DNA of 59,036 nucleotides from JAXDLK01 sp034666665. GTDB taxonomy: Bacteria; Desulfobacterota; Binatia; JACPRU01. Below, piece after piece: positions 50,152 through 58,911 of the stretch. The notes beneath the pieces were generated by a model. It saw only the letters and a list, made by a program, of their open reading frames with translations. It was not told the DNA's origin and searched no databases. The stretch is taken from the NCBI GenBank assembly GCA_034666665.1, contig JAXDLK010000005.1, forward strand, positions 1-59,036. The letters run 5' to 3'. The stretch's first letter is position 1; the number at the start of each line of letters is the position of its first letter. The position numbers and the translations under genes are program-made.

Positions 50152-52203
50152 TCAGAGCAGGTAGTACTCGAGCCGGACGAAGAGGTTGTCGCGGTCCGCG
50201 TACTTGTGAAGGAAGAGGAAGCTCTCGGCGTCCTTGCTTCCCATGTACATGATGTCGCCGAAGCGAATGGCGAACTTGTTGGTGAGGAAGTACTGCATCT
50301 GCAGCCAGGCGACGTGCGTCTGCGCGTTCACGTCGTAGCCGTACGCCCAGAAGGGACGCAGCTTCTGGTTCATGAAGAAGCCGGTCATGACGTACGTGAG
50401 CACCGGGTTGTAGTGCTGCATGCGATCGGTGACGGAATCGAGGAGCCCGATCTGTCCGTCGACGTGCGGGTAGTACTCGTTGAAGAACTGGAACGTGAAG
50501 AACCACTGGTCGGTCAGCCACGTCGACAGCCATTTCCGCGAGCGGATCCATGGCGGCGGTTTCGGATAGATGGTGCGCAGGTAGTCGAAACCGATCATGC
50601 TCCGCCACGCGCCGGTGGTGCGCTTCCCGTGACTCTCGAAGTCACGCGTCGCGGGGAAGTTGCCGGCACGAGGTCCGGCGAGGGGCGGCGCGCCATTCCG
50701 CGGCTCCTTCGTCGAGTAACTCTGCTCGACGCGCCAGATGAACCCCGTGTAGTCGAAGTCGTTATACGTGAGCGTCCCGCCGATGATGTGCGTCCACGGG
50801 TACCAGAAACCGACCATCTCGCAGCCGGTGGCGCCGTTGACGGTCTCGTACGCGGTGTTCGTCTGGTCGTCGAAATTGTAGTGCGGACCGTGCATGCCTT
50901 TGAGGATGATCGTCGGCCTTTGATCGTAGATGCACCGCGCGACCGCTCGGTCCTGCCCGTCCGGGACACCGTTGCCGTCGTTGTCGGGTGTCGCGAGATC
51001 CGCTGCGGCTCGCGCCAGCGAGTAGTGGTCGTCGGGACCAATCGCGTCGTCCGCTTCGGCGCCGGTGCGGAAGTTGTTCATGTTCCCGTTCTCGTCGGAC
51101 GGCCGCGCGGGATCGAAGAGATCGGACACACGCAGCGCCGTACCCGGGACTTCGCTCTTCTTGAAGATGTAGTTGAGCGTGAAGTCGAGACCGGCGAACG
51201 TCTGGCCACCGAAGCGAAAGCCGAACATGCTCGTATCCACATCGAGCACGTTCGTGGGCACTCCGTTCTGCAGAAGATAGACGAAGTCACCACAACGCAG
51301 GCCCTGGGGTCCGTCCGCGCACCCAGGTGCGGGCGCGAGATCCGCCTGGTCTGGTGCATCCGTCCGATGCGTGCCGACGCGCGTCACCTCCCACGGAGCG
51401 CGCACCATGCGCCAGGGTAGGATGTTCGGCCGGCGGAACGTCGGTGAGTTGAACGTTGGCGAGCCGCTCGGACATCCGTCGGCCGAGGGGCAGTAGTTTT
51501 GGTCGACACCGATGCGGAACGCCTCGCTCACCAGGATCCGGTCCGTGAGCGGCCGCCAGTTGGGTGACCAGAAGGCTTCCAAGTACGAGTTCTCCGCAAC
51601 GAATGGCACCGGCCCGATCGAGTACAGGGCCTTGGCGATCCACAGCGGCTCTCGGTAGTCGTCGAAGTCCTCGCCGATGAGACCATTCTGGTCGAGACGC
51701 AGCGGGTTGATGACGTCGAGCGACCGGAAGAGGTCCGCCTCGCCCCATACCACCTGCTGCTTGCCGAGCCGCAGCGACAGACCGTCGATCGGCTCGGTGA
51801 AGGAGACGTCGAAGAACAGCTCCCGAGGAATCTTGCCTTCCGGGAACCGGAAGTCGTCGCGCTGGTATCCGCGCTTCTTGTACCTGTCGACGAGGTCGTA
51901 CACCGCGTCGTAACGCGCGCGGTACAGCATGTTGAAGCGGACGTTGTTGATCGGCCCCGCCGTCACCCCTTGTGGCAGCAGGAAGTAACGCAGGTCGAAG
52001 CGGAATTCGTTCCGCCACTGCGCCCACTCGATATCGTTGATCGAGTTATGATGGAACGTGTTCTGAACCGTGACCGTCGAGGCAGCCTCGATTCGCTGGT
52101 CCCCCGACATGTACGAGGCGTGCGCCATCCCTGCGCACGCCAGCATCGTCAGCATGGCCACCGCGGGCGCCCACCGCGGCAGTCTTCGTCCGTGCCCTTT
52201 CAT
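50152..52203 (-). CDS. DUF1302 family outer-membrane protein (copy 2)
   Basis: The product has 683 residues from the ATG at 52203 (a frame from 52257 adds 18 residues without a signal-like start). The signal peptide ends AGMAHA. The family block KQQVVWGEADLFRSLDVINP matches copy 1 (RQQIVWGEALSFRALDSVN). The C-terminus ends in the aromatic-hydrophobic VRLEYYLL expected of a barrel. A Gly/Asp/Pro-rich insertion near the middle includes the calcium-site-like DNDGNGVPDGQDRA. It is downstream of a Ycf48-like gene as in copy 1. Confidence 0.9.
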   Translation of the reverse strand: MKGHGRRLPRWAPAVAMLTMLACAGMAHASYMSGDQRIEAASTVTVQNTFHHNSINDIEWAQWRNEFRFDLRYFLLPQGVTAGPINNVRFNMLYRARYDAVYDLVDRYKKRGYQRDDFRFPEGKIPRELFFDVSFTEPIDGLSLRLGKQQVVWGEADLFRSLDVINPLRLDQNGLIGEDFDDYREPLWIAKALYSIGPVPFVAENSYLEAFWSPNWRPLTDRILVSEAFRIGVDQNYCPSADGCPSGSPTFNSPTFRRPNILPWRMVRAPWEVTRVGTHRTDAPDQADLAPAPGCADGPQGLRCGDFVYLLQNGVPTNVLDVDTSMFGFRFGGQTFAGLDFTLNYIFKKSEVPGTALRVSDLFDPARPSDENGNMNNFRTGAEADDAIGPDDHYSLARAAADLATPDNDGNGVPDGQDRAVARCIYDQRPTIILKGMHGPHYNFDDQTNTAYETVNGATGCEMVGFWYPWTHIIGGTLTYNDFDYTGFIWRVEQSYSTKEPRNGAPPLAGPRAGNFPATRDFESHGKRTTGAWRSMIGFDYLRTIYPKPPPWIRSRKWLSTWLTDQWFFTFQFFNEYYPHVDGQIGLLDSVTDRMQHYNPVLTYVMTGFFMNQKLRPFWAYGYDVNAQTHVAWLQMQYFLTNKFAIRFGDIMYMGSKDAESFLFLHKYADRDNLFVRLEYYLL

Positions 52204-52356
52204 CACACTACCCCCCTTTTTCCCTGGTATCGCCGCGAGGGACCCGCACGAAGGCATAATGGGCGCATGGAGATCGGCCGGCGCCCTCCGGCCCGGGTTC
52301 CGCGTCGCGGTTAACTCACCACACCTCTTCTCTTCCCGTCGACGTTTCGAATCGCG

Positions 52357-53466
52357 TCAGCCATTGGTCTTCCATTCCCAAGTCTTGCCCATGTCACCGC
52401 TGGTCAACACCAGACCGTGTCCGCCGACCGCGACCCCGACACCGCTCGGATCGAAAGCCACTGCGGAAATCCAGGTGAACACGCCTGGAGGCAGCTCCGC
52501 CGCCTTCCAGCCGCTCTCGGCATTGCCGCGCAGCACGATGCCGCTCGCACCGACGATCAGCGCGTCCCCATCGGCGAGATACTTGATGTCGTAGAGCGGC
52601 TCGAGAACGGGCGACTTGAAGAAGTTCCAAGTCTGGCCGCCGTCCTGGGTGGTGATGATCATGCCGTAGGTGCCGACCGCCACCCCGTTCTGCCGGTCGC
52701 GCATGCGCAGGCAGAGGATCGTCGGCAGCGACATGATGTCGCGGTACATGCTGGTGAGGAGCGACTGGTGCTGGGCTCCCCACGTCGCGCCGCCGTCCTC
52801 GGTGAAGCGGATCTGGCCGAACTCGCCGCCGACCCATCCGGTCTTCTCGTCCAAGAAGTCGACCGAGTAGAAGATCGGGTCGCTGATCGCCAGCGACATG
52901 TCCTCGCGGACGCCGATCTGCGACATCGGGATCTTCTCGGACTTCCACGTCTGTCCGCCGTCGCCGGTCGAGATCACCGTCGAAACGTCGCCGACGGCCC
53001 AGCCCTTCTGATCGGTCGGGAAGTCCACGTCGAAGAGAGACGCCTCCGTGCCGCTCTCCTCCTTCGCCCACGACTGCCCGCCGTCCTCGGTCTTGAAGAC
53101 GTTGCCGACGTGGCCCACGCCCCATCCCTTGCCTCCGTCGACGAAGCTCATCCGCGTGAGGCTCACCTTCGTCGCCGGGTTCAGCTTCCGGAACGTGCCG
53201 CCCGCGTCGTCCGTGCGCCAGAGCTTGCTCTGATAGCCGAGCAGCAAGAAGCTCTTGTTGCCGAGCGGCTTGACGTCGAAGAACTTGTCCGTGATCGCGA
53301 ACATCGGCGGCGGTGGCAGGACCTTCTCCTCCTGCCGGCACGCAGTCACCGCGAGCGGCAGCACCAGCGAGGCGAACAACCAAGCGATCGCGCCTCGTCG
53401 ATTCCGAGAAACACTCACTGCACCATGCGGCGCCATCGGGAGCCGCCGGCCGCTACTCGTTTCCAT
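52357..53466 (-). CDS. Ycf48-like/BNR-repeat lipoprotein (copy 2)
   Basis: The product has 369 residues from an ATG with AGGAGG ten bases upstream. The lipobox is AVTAC after an unusually long N-terminal leader. Six propeller repeats end in Asp-box motifs such as TEDGGQSW, TGDGGQTW and TQDGGQTW. KFFDVK after the lipid anchor is identical to copy 1. It precedes DUF1302 copy 2 by 153 bases. A sigma-54-like site lies about 125 bases upstream of the start. Confidence 0.9.
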   Translation of the reverse strand: METSSGRRLPMAPHGAVSVSRNRRGAIAWLFASLVLPLAVTACRQEEKVLPPPPMFAITDKFFDVKPLGNKSFLLLGYQSKLWRTDDAGGTFRKLNPATKVSLTRMSFVDGGKGWGVGHVGNVFKTEDGGQSWAKEESGTEASLFDVDFPTDQKGWAVGDVSTVISTGDGGQTWKSEKIPMSQIGVREDMSLAISDPIFYSVDFLDEKTGWVGGEFGQIRFTEDGGATWGAQHQSLLTSMYRDIMSLPTILCLRMRDRQNGVAVGTYGMIITTQDGGQTWNFFKSPVLEPLYDIKYLADGDALIVGASGIVLRGNAESGWKAAELPPGVFTWISAVAFDPSGVGVAVGGHGLVLTSGDMGKTWEWKTNG

Positions 53467-53781
53467 TATCCGAGATCCTCCTGTGCGTTGGATCGATCCG
53501 GCCGGAGCGATCGTGGGATCGCGCAGCCTCGCCGCACCGAGCCTGTCCACTCGAGCCTTCCGCCCCCATCGAAGCCTGGCTTACCTACAATGCTTTCGGC
53601 GTGCCCGCCAGCCCTGAAACGACGCGGCGTTCCGCGTTTCCCTTCCGTGGATCGATGCTCCGGAAAATACCCCGACCCTCGCTCCACCCCAGCGGAAGTG
53701 CGAAGGAATCGACAGGTAGCTTCAGGCGCGGCACCCGGTCAAGAGCCGATCCGCTCGACCTCGTCGGGCAGCGGCGATCGG
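53467..53781 (-). other. Intergenic region upstream of Ycf48 copy 2
   Basis: This 315-base region lies between the SCP2 gene stop and the Ycf48-like start. It contains the sigma-54-like site at 53591-53606. I see no further gene. Confidence 0.5.
53591..53606 (-). promoter_or_regulatory. Sigma-54-like promoter for the second Ycf48-DUF1302 operon
   Basis: On the minus strand the sequence is GGGCACGCCGAAAGCA. GGCAC and GCA are at the correct spacing (GG-N10-GC), but TT before GC is AA. The leader to the ATG at 53466 would be about 113 bases. It is weaker than the DUF1329 site but similar in context. Confidence 0.5.
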
Positions 53782-54189
53782 TTACGCGTCGAGCAGGTCC
53801 TGGCGGCCGGCGCGTTCGAGCAACTCGCGGTACCGCGGGAACACCTGGCGGGCGACCGGCACCAGCTTGATGATCTTGGCGATCGGCCCTTTCGCGCGGA
53901 TCTCCCCCTTGAGAAGCGCGAGGGCGATGTCGACCTTGCCGAGCCAGAAGCGATGACCGACATCGCCCGTGGTGGTCATCTCCACCGTCGGCTTCGCTCC
54001 GTCGTCGCCACGGGTCACCGTGCCGTTCACCATGTCGATCACGAGCGCCGCAGGCGGGTCCGTGAACTTGAGCTTGAGGACGACGCCCGAGTCCGCGAAC
54101 CGCTTCCGCACCTCGGCGTCGGCGAACGCCTCCTCGAAGATGGCGCCCATGTACCGGTAGAGCTCGTCCGCGTCGGCAAATGCTGTCAT
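53782..54189 (-). CDS. SCP2 sterol-carrier-domain protein
   Basis: The product has 135 residues, a single SCP-2 domain: an N-terminal helix (ADELYRYMGAIFEEAFADAE), central strands (VVLKLKFTDPPAALVIDM) and the C-terminal helices with FWLGKVDIALALLKGEI and IAKIIKLVPVA. The fold has a hydrophobic cavity that binds lipids, sterols or acyl-CoA. It is 21 bases after a NarL-type response regulator gene. With the SCP2-type thiolase and MMPL transporter elsewhere in the window it supports a lipid- or sterol-handling theme. Confidence 0.9.
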   Translation of the reverse strand: MTAFADADELYRYMGAIFEEAFADAEVRKRFADSGVVLKLKFTDPPAALVIDMVNGTVTRGDDGAKPTVEMTTTGDVGHRFWLGKVDIALALLKGEIRAKGPIAKIIKLVPVARQVFPRYRELLERAGRQDLLDA

Positions 54190-54210
54190 GCGTTCCCCGC
54201 GTCACCGCCG

Positions 54211-54897
54211 TTACAGCGACGACTCCTTGGAGGGCTGCGCCGCCGGCGCCACCCAGTCGATCAGCTTCTGCCTGAGAGCGATCGTCACCGCGTGGGCGCG
54301 GTTCTGCGCGCCGATCTTCGCATAGATGTTTCGCAGGTGCGCCTTGACCGTCACCTCCGTGATGCCGAGACGTTCCGCGATCTCCTTGTTCGCCGCGCCC
54401 GCGGCGATCAGCTCGAGGATCTCGATCTCGCGGTCCGAGAGCGGATGCTTCTGGGTTTCGAGCCGTGCGTCCTCGGCGAGCTTTCGCAAGACCGGCAGGG
54501 TGACGGCAGTCATCAGATACCCTTGCCCGGCGCTCACCGTACGCACCGCGCGAACGACTTCCTCTCCGGGGGCTTCCTTCAGCAGGTAGCCGAGCGCCCC
54601 GGCGGCGATCGCCTCGTTCACGTAGGCGGGGCTGTCGAACATCGTCAGCACCAGCACCTTGACCGAGGGCATCTCCGAGTGGACCCTGCGGATCGTGGCG
54701 AGCGCGCCTCCGCCCGGCATGCCGAGGTCGAAGATCGCGACGTCCGGCTTCAGCTGCCGCACCGCCTTCAACGCGTCGGCGGCATTGCCGGCCACTCCCA
54801 TCACCTGGATGTCGCGCTCCCGCTCGAGGAGCAGGCGCACCCCGTCGCGGAATACCTGATGGTCGTCAGCGTGAAAAACTCGAATGGGCATTTCCAA
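54211..54897 (-). CDS. NarL/LuxR-type response regulator
   Basis: The product has 228 residues. Receiver: acidic pair DD (11-12), phosphoacceptor Asp57 (AIFDLGMPGG) and Lys in YLLKEAP. The output domain is a LuxR-type helix-turn-helix with LSDREIEILELIAAGAANKE and ERLGITEVTVKAHLRNIYAK. It overlaps the kinase gene by 32 bases. The regulon is unknown; genes in the same operon (SCP2 protein, TolB-like propeller) are possible targets. Confidence 0.95.
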   Translation of the reverse strand: MEMPIRVFHADDHQVFRDGVRLLLERERDIQVMGVAGNAADALKAVRQLKPDVAIFDLGMPGGGALATIRRVHSEMPSVKVLVLTMFDSPAYVNEAIAAGALGYLLKEAPGEEVVRAVRTVSAGQGYLMTAVTLPVLRKLAEDARLETQKHPLSDREIEILELIAAGAANKEIAERLGITEVTVKAHLRNIYAKIGAQNRAHAVTIALRQKLIDWVAPAAQPSKESSL

Positions 54898-56203
54898 GTC
54901 CTAGCTGTGGGGGGTCGGGGACCCAGGCGGAGACCCGTGTCCCGCGGACGACCGCGGCACCGATCCAAAGTCGCCCGCCGAGCGCCTCGACCCGTTCGCG
55001 CATCGTGCGCAGGCCGAGACCGGGAGCGCGCGTCGCGACGCCCCTGCCGTCATCCTCGATCGTGAGCTGCCATCCGCCGTCGCTGCGAGCGAAGCGGACC
55101 GCCGTCGCGCGGGCGCCCGCGTGCCGGCGGACGTTGGTGAGCGCCTCCTGGGCGACTCGGTAGAAGGCGAGCGCGCTTTCCGGCTCCGGACGCGAGTCCG
55201 CGTCGATCTCGAGCGTGAAGCGGATCGAGCTGAGCGCTCGCTCGCGGGTCAGCAGATCGCGTAGCGCCTCGGCGATGCCGAGGTCGTCGAGTAGCTGCGG
55301 CCGCAGGTCCGCGAGGAACGTGCGTAGATCCTTGACGGTGGCCTCCGTGGTGCCGATCAGCCGGTCCACCTCGACGGCGGCGGCCGCGTCTCGAGGGTGG
55401 ACGACCTCGCGCAGACGACGGAGACCGTGGAGCAAGGTGAAGAGGGCGCCCCCGCCGCGATCGTGAAGGTCGCCGGCGATTCGCCGCCGCTCCTCTTCCG
55501 CCGATCGCAGGAGACGGTGGAGGAGGCTTCGCTGGGCCGCATGGCCGGCGAGCACCTCCGCGAGGCGCGCCCGTGCTTCCTCGACGAGCGGGGTCACGAA
55601 CGCGACGGCGAGAAACACGTAGCTCATCTTGGCGACGAGAAGCCCGGGGCGGAACCGGTGCTCGGTGGCGGCGAGGATCGCGAGCTCGGCGGCGTACACG
55701 CCGACGATCCCGAGCGCCGTGCGGAGCGGCAGTCGCATGCAGACGCTCACCATCGCCAGGCACATGAACGTGGTGAGGATGCTGTCGAGTGCTCCGCTGC
55801 AGTAGCTCATGCCCGCGAGATAGAGGCTGTCGACGAGCGCGGTTCCGTAGCTCAAGTGGGGCCGTTGACTGCCGCGGGACAGCGAGAAGGCGACGGCGAA
55901 GTTGTAGGCCACCGCCGTGGCCATCAGAGCGAAGAACGGCCCCCAAGCGACGGGCGCCGGCGCCAGCCATGCGAGCACCGGGATCGCGGCCAGCGACAGC
56001 CATCGGAGGCGGACCGCCAGCCCCTCCGCGGCGAAACGGAAACGGACCTCCGCGTCCGCGACCGTGTCGTCGCCGACGGACGCGGACGGCGACCCGAGCT
56101 GCGCGGGCGGAACCGAAGCGGCCGGTGGAGCGAAGTCGTCCGGCGGGGCCGGCTGCAGGGCTTCCGCTGCGCTACTTCGGCGACCAGAAAGCGGTATGGC
56201 CAT
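54866..56203 (-). CDS. HisKA_3-type (NarX/DesK-like) sensor histidine kinase, membrane-bound
   Basis: The product has 445 residues. A Pro/Ala-rich N-terminus (to about 50) is followed by about six TMs with short loops (about 65-205). The dimerisation segment EERRRIAGDLHD has the phosphoacceptor His, and HATPase motifs follow (QEALTNVRRHAGA, DDGRGV, GLGLRTMRERV). There is no separate periplasmic sensor, so signals probably act within the membrane, as in DesK. The residue four after the DLHD Asp, usually Gln or His (DxxxQ), is Gly (DRGGG), which may remove phosphatase activity. Its start lies 32 bases inside the preceding gene. Confidence 0.92.
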   Translation of the reverse strand: MAIPLSGRRSSAAEALQPAPPDDFAPPAASVPPAQLGSPSASVGDDTVADAEVRFRFAAEGLAVRLRWLSLAAIPVLAWLAPAPVAWGPFFALMATAVAYNFAVAFSLSRGSQRPHLSYGTALVDSLYLAGMSYCSGALDSILTTFMCLAMVSVCMRLPLRTALGIVGVYAAELAILAATEHRFRPGLLVAKMSYVFLAVAFVTPLVEEARARLAEVLAGHAAQRSLLHRLLRSAEEERRRIAGDLHDRGGGALFTLLHGLRRLREVVHPRDAAAAVEVDRLIGTTEATVKDLRTFLADLRPQLLDDLGIAEALRDLLTRERALSSIRFTLEIDADSRPEPESALAFYRVAQEALTNVRRHAGARATAVRFARSDGGWQLTIEDDGRGVATRAPGLGLRTMRERVEALGGRLWIGAAVVRGTRVSAWVPDPPQLGLGNAHSSFSR

Positions 56204-57458
56204 TCCCGATCTGCCGCGGTGCGGCCTTCCCGTCGGCTGACATCACGTAGACGCGCGGGGAAGTCCAGGGCTCCCCCTGCTGGTAGTCGGCCTCGGCGAT
56301 CCCGGAGAAGACGAAGGCGCGGCCGTCCGGCGACCAAACGCGATGCGAGAGCGCGTACTGGTCGAAGTACTGGAAGACCATCGTCAGCGGACGGGACGGG
56401 AAGAAGCGCCCGAGGTCACGTGACTTCCGGGTCGCGACGTCCACGACCGCCCAGACCCAGTCACCCTTCTCGATATCGCGCTTCGCGTAGAGGATCCGGT
56501 CGCCCTTCGGCGACCAGAAGAACGCCGCGATCGCTCCACCGGTGGCGAGGCTCGACGACTTGCCGGAACGAGCGTCGACCAGCCGGATCTCCTTGTACAG
56601 GGGCTCTTGTTCCGAGGTCGTGGCGAGCGCCAGCACCGGGCTGGTCGGCGACCAAACGAAGGCGACGCGCTGGGAGATGTCGGAAACGGAGTGAGGCTTT
56701 CCGCCTTCCGGATTCGCCACCACCAGCTGGGCTTGCGCCTTGTCCGTGACCCTGCCGTACGCCATCCAATCCCCGTCCGCGGACCAAGACGGCGGGCCGA
56801 ACGTCGCGGGCGTGAGCGAGATCACCTCGCGCTTGCCGCTCGACAGCAAGAGCAGCTTCACCGAATGACCCGCCGGGGAGTCGGGATCGTTGCCGACGTG
56901 AAGCAGCAGCGAGGTCGCGTCCTTCTTCCAGTCGAAGAAGAACGGTACCCCGTCGGCGATGCTCTTCGGCTTCTCTCCCGTGGGCGAGGGCCACAGGGAG
57001 AGGGAGAACCCGCTCGGGTTCTGCAGCAGCAGCGCCAAACGAGTCCCGTCCGGAGACCAGTACGCGTAGATCGGGCGGAGCTTCGGGCTCGAATAGACGT
57101 CCAGGATCCGGCTGCTCGCCGCATCGAAGACGTAGAGGCCGTCGATCAGCTGCTCGCCCTCCTGGCTGACGCGGAAGACCATCACTCGTTTGCCGTCGGG
57201 CGACCATGCCGGCCAGGTGTAGAAGTCGTCTCCCTGGTCGCCTTGAGTGGGCGAGAAGGAAATCGCATGCACCGGGCCGCCCTTGGTGAGCTTCCGCGGA
57301 TCGGTACCGTCGGGGTGGACGACCCAGAGCTCGCCTTCGAGGTCGACGTAGGCGATGAGGCCGGGTGCGCCGGCATCCTCTCCGGCAACGGCGAGGGACA
57401 GGCACACGGCGACCGCGACGAGCGCGGCTGCGGCAGCGAGCCGCCGGGGGAAGGTCAA
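56172..57458 (-). CDS. Exported TolB-like beta-propeller (PD40 repeats)
   Basis: The product has 428 residues. No ATG fits; the TTG at 57458 has GAGGG eight bases upstream and begins a signal peptide (RRLAAAAALVAVAVCLSLAVAG). The mature protein has repeated PD40/WD40-like blades: WPAWSPDGKRVMVF, YAYWSPDGTRLALLL, VFVWSPTSP-like and HRVWSPDGRAFVFS. It resembles TolB and DPP-IV propellers but lacks the TolB N-terminal domain. It is the first gene of an operon with the NarX-like kinase, NarL-like regulator and SCP2 gene and may sense or bind in the periplasm. Confidence 0.85.
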   Translation of the reverse strand: MTFPRRLAAAAALVAVAVCLSLAVAGEDAGAPGLIAYVDLEGELWVVHPDGTDPRKLTKGGPVHAISFSPTQGDQGDDFYTWPAWSPDGKRVMVFRVSQEGEQLIDGLYVFDAASSRILDVYSSPKLRPIYAYWSPDGTRLALLLQNPSGFSLSLWPSPTGEKPKSIADGVPFFFDWKKDATSLLLHVGNDPDSPAGHSVKLLLLSSGKREVISLTPATFGPPSWSADGDWMAYGRVTDKAQAQLVVANPEGGKPHSVSDISQRVAFVWSPTSPVLALATTSEQEPLYKEIRLVDARSGKSSSLATGGAIAAFFWSPKGDRILYAKRDIEKGDWVWAVVDVATRKSRDLGRFFPSRPLTMVFQYFDQYALSHRVWSPDGRAFVFSGIAEADYQQGEPWTSPRVYVMSADGKAAPRQIGNGHTAFWSPK

Positions 57459-57554
57459 TCGTTCACCCTCTTTTCCTTTTCGCGTAAAAGCCCGCGACTT
57501 GCCAGTGCTCGTTCGCTCTCGATAAGGAGATCCGGAAGAGCGACGTTGCTGCAG

Positions 57555-58205
57555 ATGCGATTTACGGGGCGCGGCGCGCCGGCGGTTTTGTCGATCGCGC
57601 TTTTCGTGGCGCCTGCCGCGGCGTCCGAGCGTTCGTACTCGATGGACGCGTTCGCACGCGACGTGAGCGCGGCGGTTCATGCCGGAGGAGGGGAGGGCCG
57701 AACGCTCGAGCGGGTGGCGGCGGCGGTCACGCACTTCCTTCGCGACGGAGCTCTCGACGATCGCTACCAGCAGCCGCATCCCGGCCTCGAGGTGACGACC
57801 TATCTCGCCCGCCTCGCTCCGGATGCGTCGTTCTCGATCGCCGTTCTGGTTCTGCGTCCGGGAGCGAGGACTCCCGTGCACGACCATCACACCTGGACGG
57901 TATGGGGCACGCTCCGCGGACACGAGCACGAGGTCAGGTACACGCGCTCGACGGTGAAAGACGGGGAGTTCCCGGCGCTGCAGGTCGTTGCCGAGCACAC
58001 GCTCCCGGAAGACGGAGTGTCCGTGATCCCGTCACCGCCGGGCGACGTCCACCGCGTCGAGAACGTGGGCACGATCCCGTCCGTGTCCATTCACGTGCAC
58101 GGCGCCGACATCAGCACGCAAACCCGTTCCCGCTACGATCTCGAGCGGCATGCGGTGATTCCGTTCGTGCAGAGCTACGAGAGACCAGATTCGGAGGCAC
58201 GATGA
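57555..58205 (+). CDS. Exported cysteine-dioxygenase-like cupin
   Basis: The product has 216 residues. A signal peptide (SIALFVAPAAAS) precedes a thiol-dioxygenase-type cupin. Iron ligands by comparison with CDO are His109 and His111 (PVHDHHTW) and His166 (GDVHRVEN). The CDO triad Ser-His-Tyr is here Ser178-His180-His182 (SIHVH). Thiol dioxygenases are normally cytosolic; export suggests a periplasmic or extracytoplasmic thiol or a different substrate. ATG at 57555, with a TTG at 57546 also in frame. It is co-translated with the next gene. Confidence 0.8.
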   Translation: MRFTGRGAPAVLSIALFVAPAAASERSYSMDAFARDVSAAVHAGGGEGRTLERVAAAVTHFLRDGALDDRYQQPHPGLEVTTYLARLAPDASFSIAVLVLRPGARTPVHDHHTWTVWGTLRGHEHEVRYTRSTVKDGEFPALQVVAEHTLPEDGVSVIPSPPGDVHRVENVGTIPSVSIHVHGADISTQTRSRYDLERHAVIPFVQSYERPDSEAR

Positions 58206-58639
58206 GGGTTCGACTGGGAATGCTGGCTTGTGCCGCGCTCTTCGCCGCGCGTGCGGTCGCCGGAGAGGCTGGGCCGGTGACGCTTGCGCATCAGGAGGGG
58301 AGCTGGGAGATGGCCTACGGCGACGTCTATTACCGCGTCGTCGGCAAGGTCGAGAACCGCTCCAAGAAACCGGTGAAGGCCGTGAAGCTCAAGCTCGAGC
58401 TTCTCGACGCCGGTGGGAAGCCGGTCGTCGAGCGAGTCGGCTACAACCAGAAGGCGGAGGTGCTCGGCGGCGTCGACGGTTACGACACCGGGGGCAGCGA
58501 CGAGCAGAAGCTGGCCAAGGTGGAGCCGATCCCGCCGGGTGGGGATGACCTCTTCCGCCTCGGCGTCGGCAAGAACGAGATCCCGAAGAAGCCGAAGTTC
58601 AAGTCGTTCCGAGTCTCCATCGTCGAGGTGAAGCAATGA
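58202..58639 (+). CDS. Exported FxLYD-like domain protein
   Basis: The product has 145 residues; its ATG overlaps the cupin stop (ATGA). A signal peptide (LACAALFAARAVAG) is followed by one beta domain with YYRVVGKVENRSKKPVKAVK and LKLELLDAGGKPV. This is the pattern of FxLYD domains, which are found in bacterial surface and secreted proteins. No catalytic residues are recognised. It overlaps the following gene by ATGA. Confidence 0.75.
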   Translation: MRVRLGMLACAALFAARAVAGEAGPVTLAHQEGSWEMAYGDVYYRVVGKVENRSKKPVKAVKLKLELLDAGGKPVVERVGYNQKAEVLGGVDGYDTGGSDEQKLAKVEPIPPGGDDLFRLGVGKNEIPKKPKFKSFRVSIVEVKQ

Positions 58640-58911
58640 AGCGCCGCATGGCCGGCTGTCTATCGGTCGCAGTCTTCGTCGCCGCAGCGTTCCTGGCGCC
58701 GCCGCTCCGCGCCGCGGACGCGAAGATCGACGTGAACTCCGCGACCGAGGAGGAGCTCAAGAAGCTCCCCGGAATGAACGAGGCGCGGGCGAAGGCGATC
58801 GTCAATTACCGCAAGAACACCGGCGAGCTCATCCAGCTCGAGGAGCTCAAGCTGATCCCGCAGGTGAAGCCGATCTACGACCAGATCGCCGGCCGCTTGA
58901 CGGTCGAGTGA
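58636..58911 (+). CDS. ComEA-like helix-hairpin-helix protein, exported
   Basis: The product has 91 residues. A signal peptide ends near PPLRAA; the mature part is one HhH domain of ComEA type (IDVNSATEEELKKLPGMNEA, then AKAIVNYRKNTG). Such domains bind DNA non-specifically and in ComEA receive incoming DNA in the periplasm. Stand-alone short forms are widespread in Gram-negative bacteria and need not mean competence. Third gene of the cupin operon. Confidence 0.88.
   Translation: MKRRMAGCLSVAVFVAAAFLAPPLRAADAKIDVNSATEEELKKLPGMNEARAKAIVNYRKNTGELIQLEELKLIPQVKPIYDQIAGRLTVE

Noticed and set aside
52417..55065. 882-residue + strand open frame
   Set aside because: It is antisense to Ycf48 copy 2, the SCP2 gene and the response regulator gene, all of which have clear domains.
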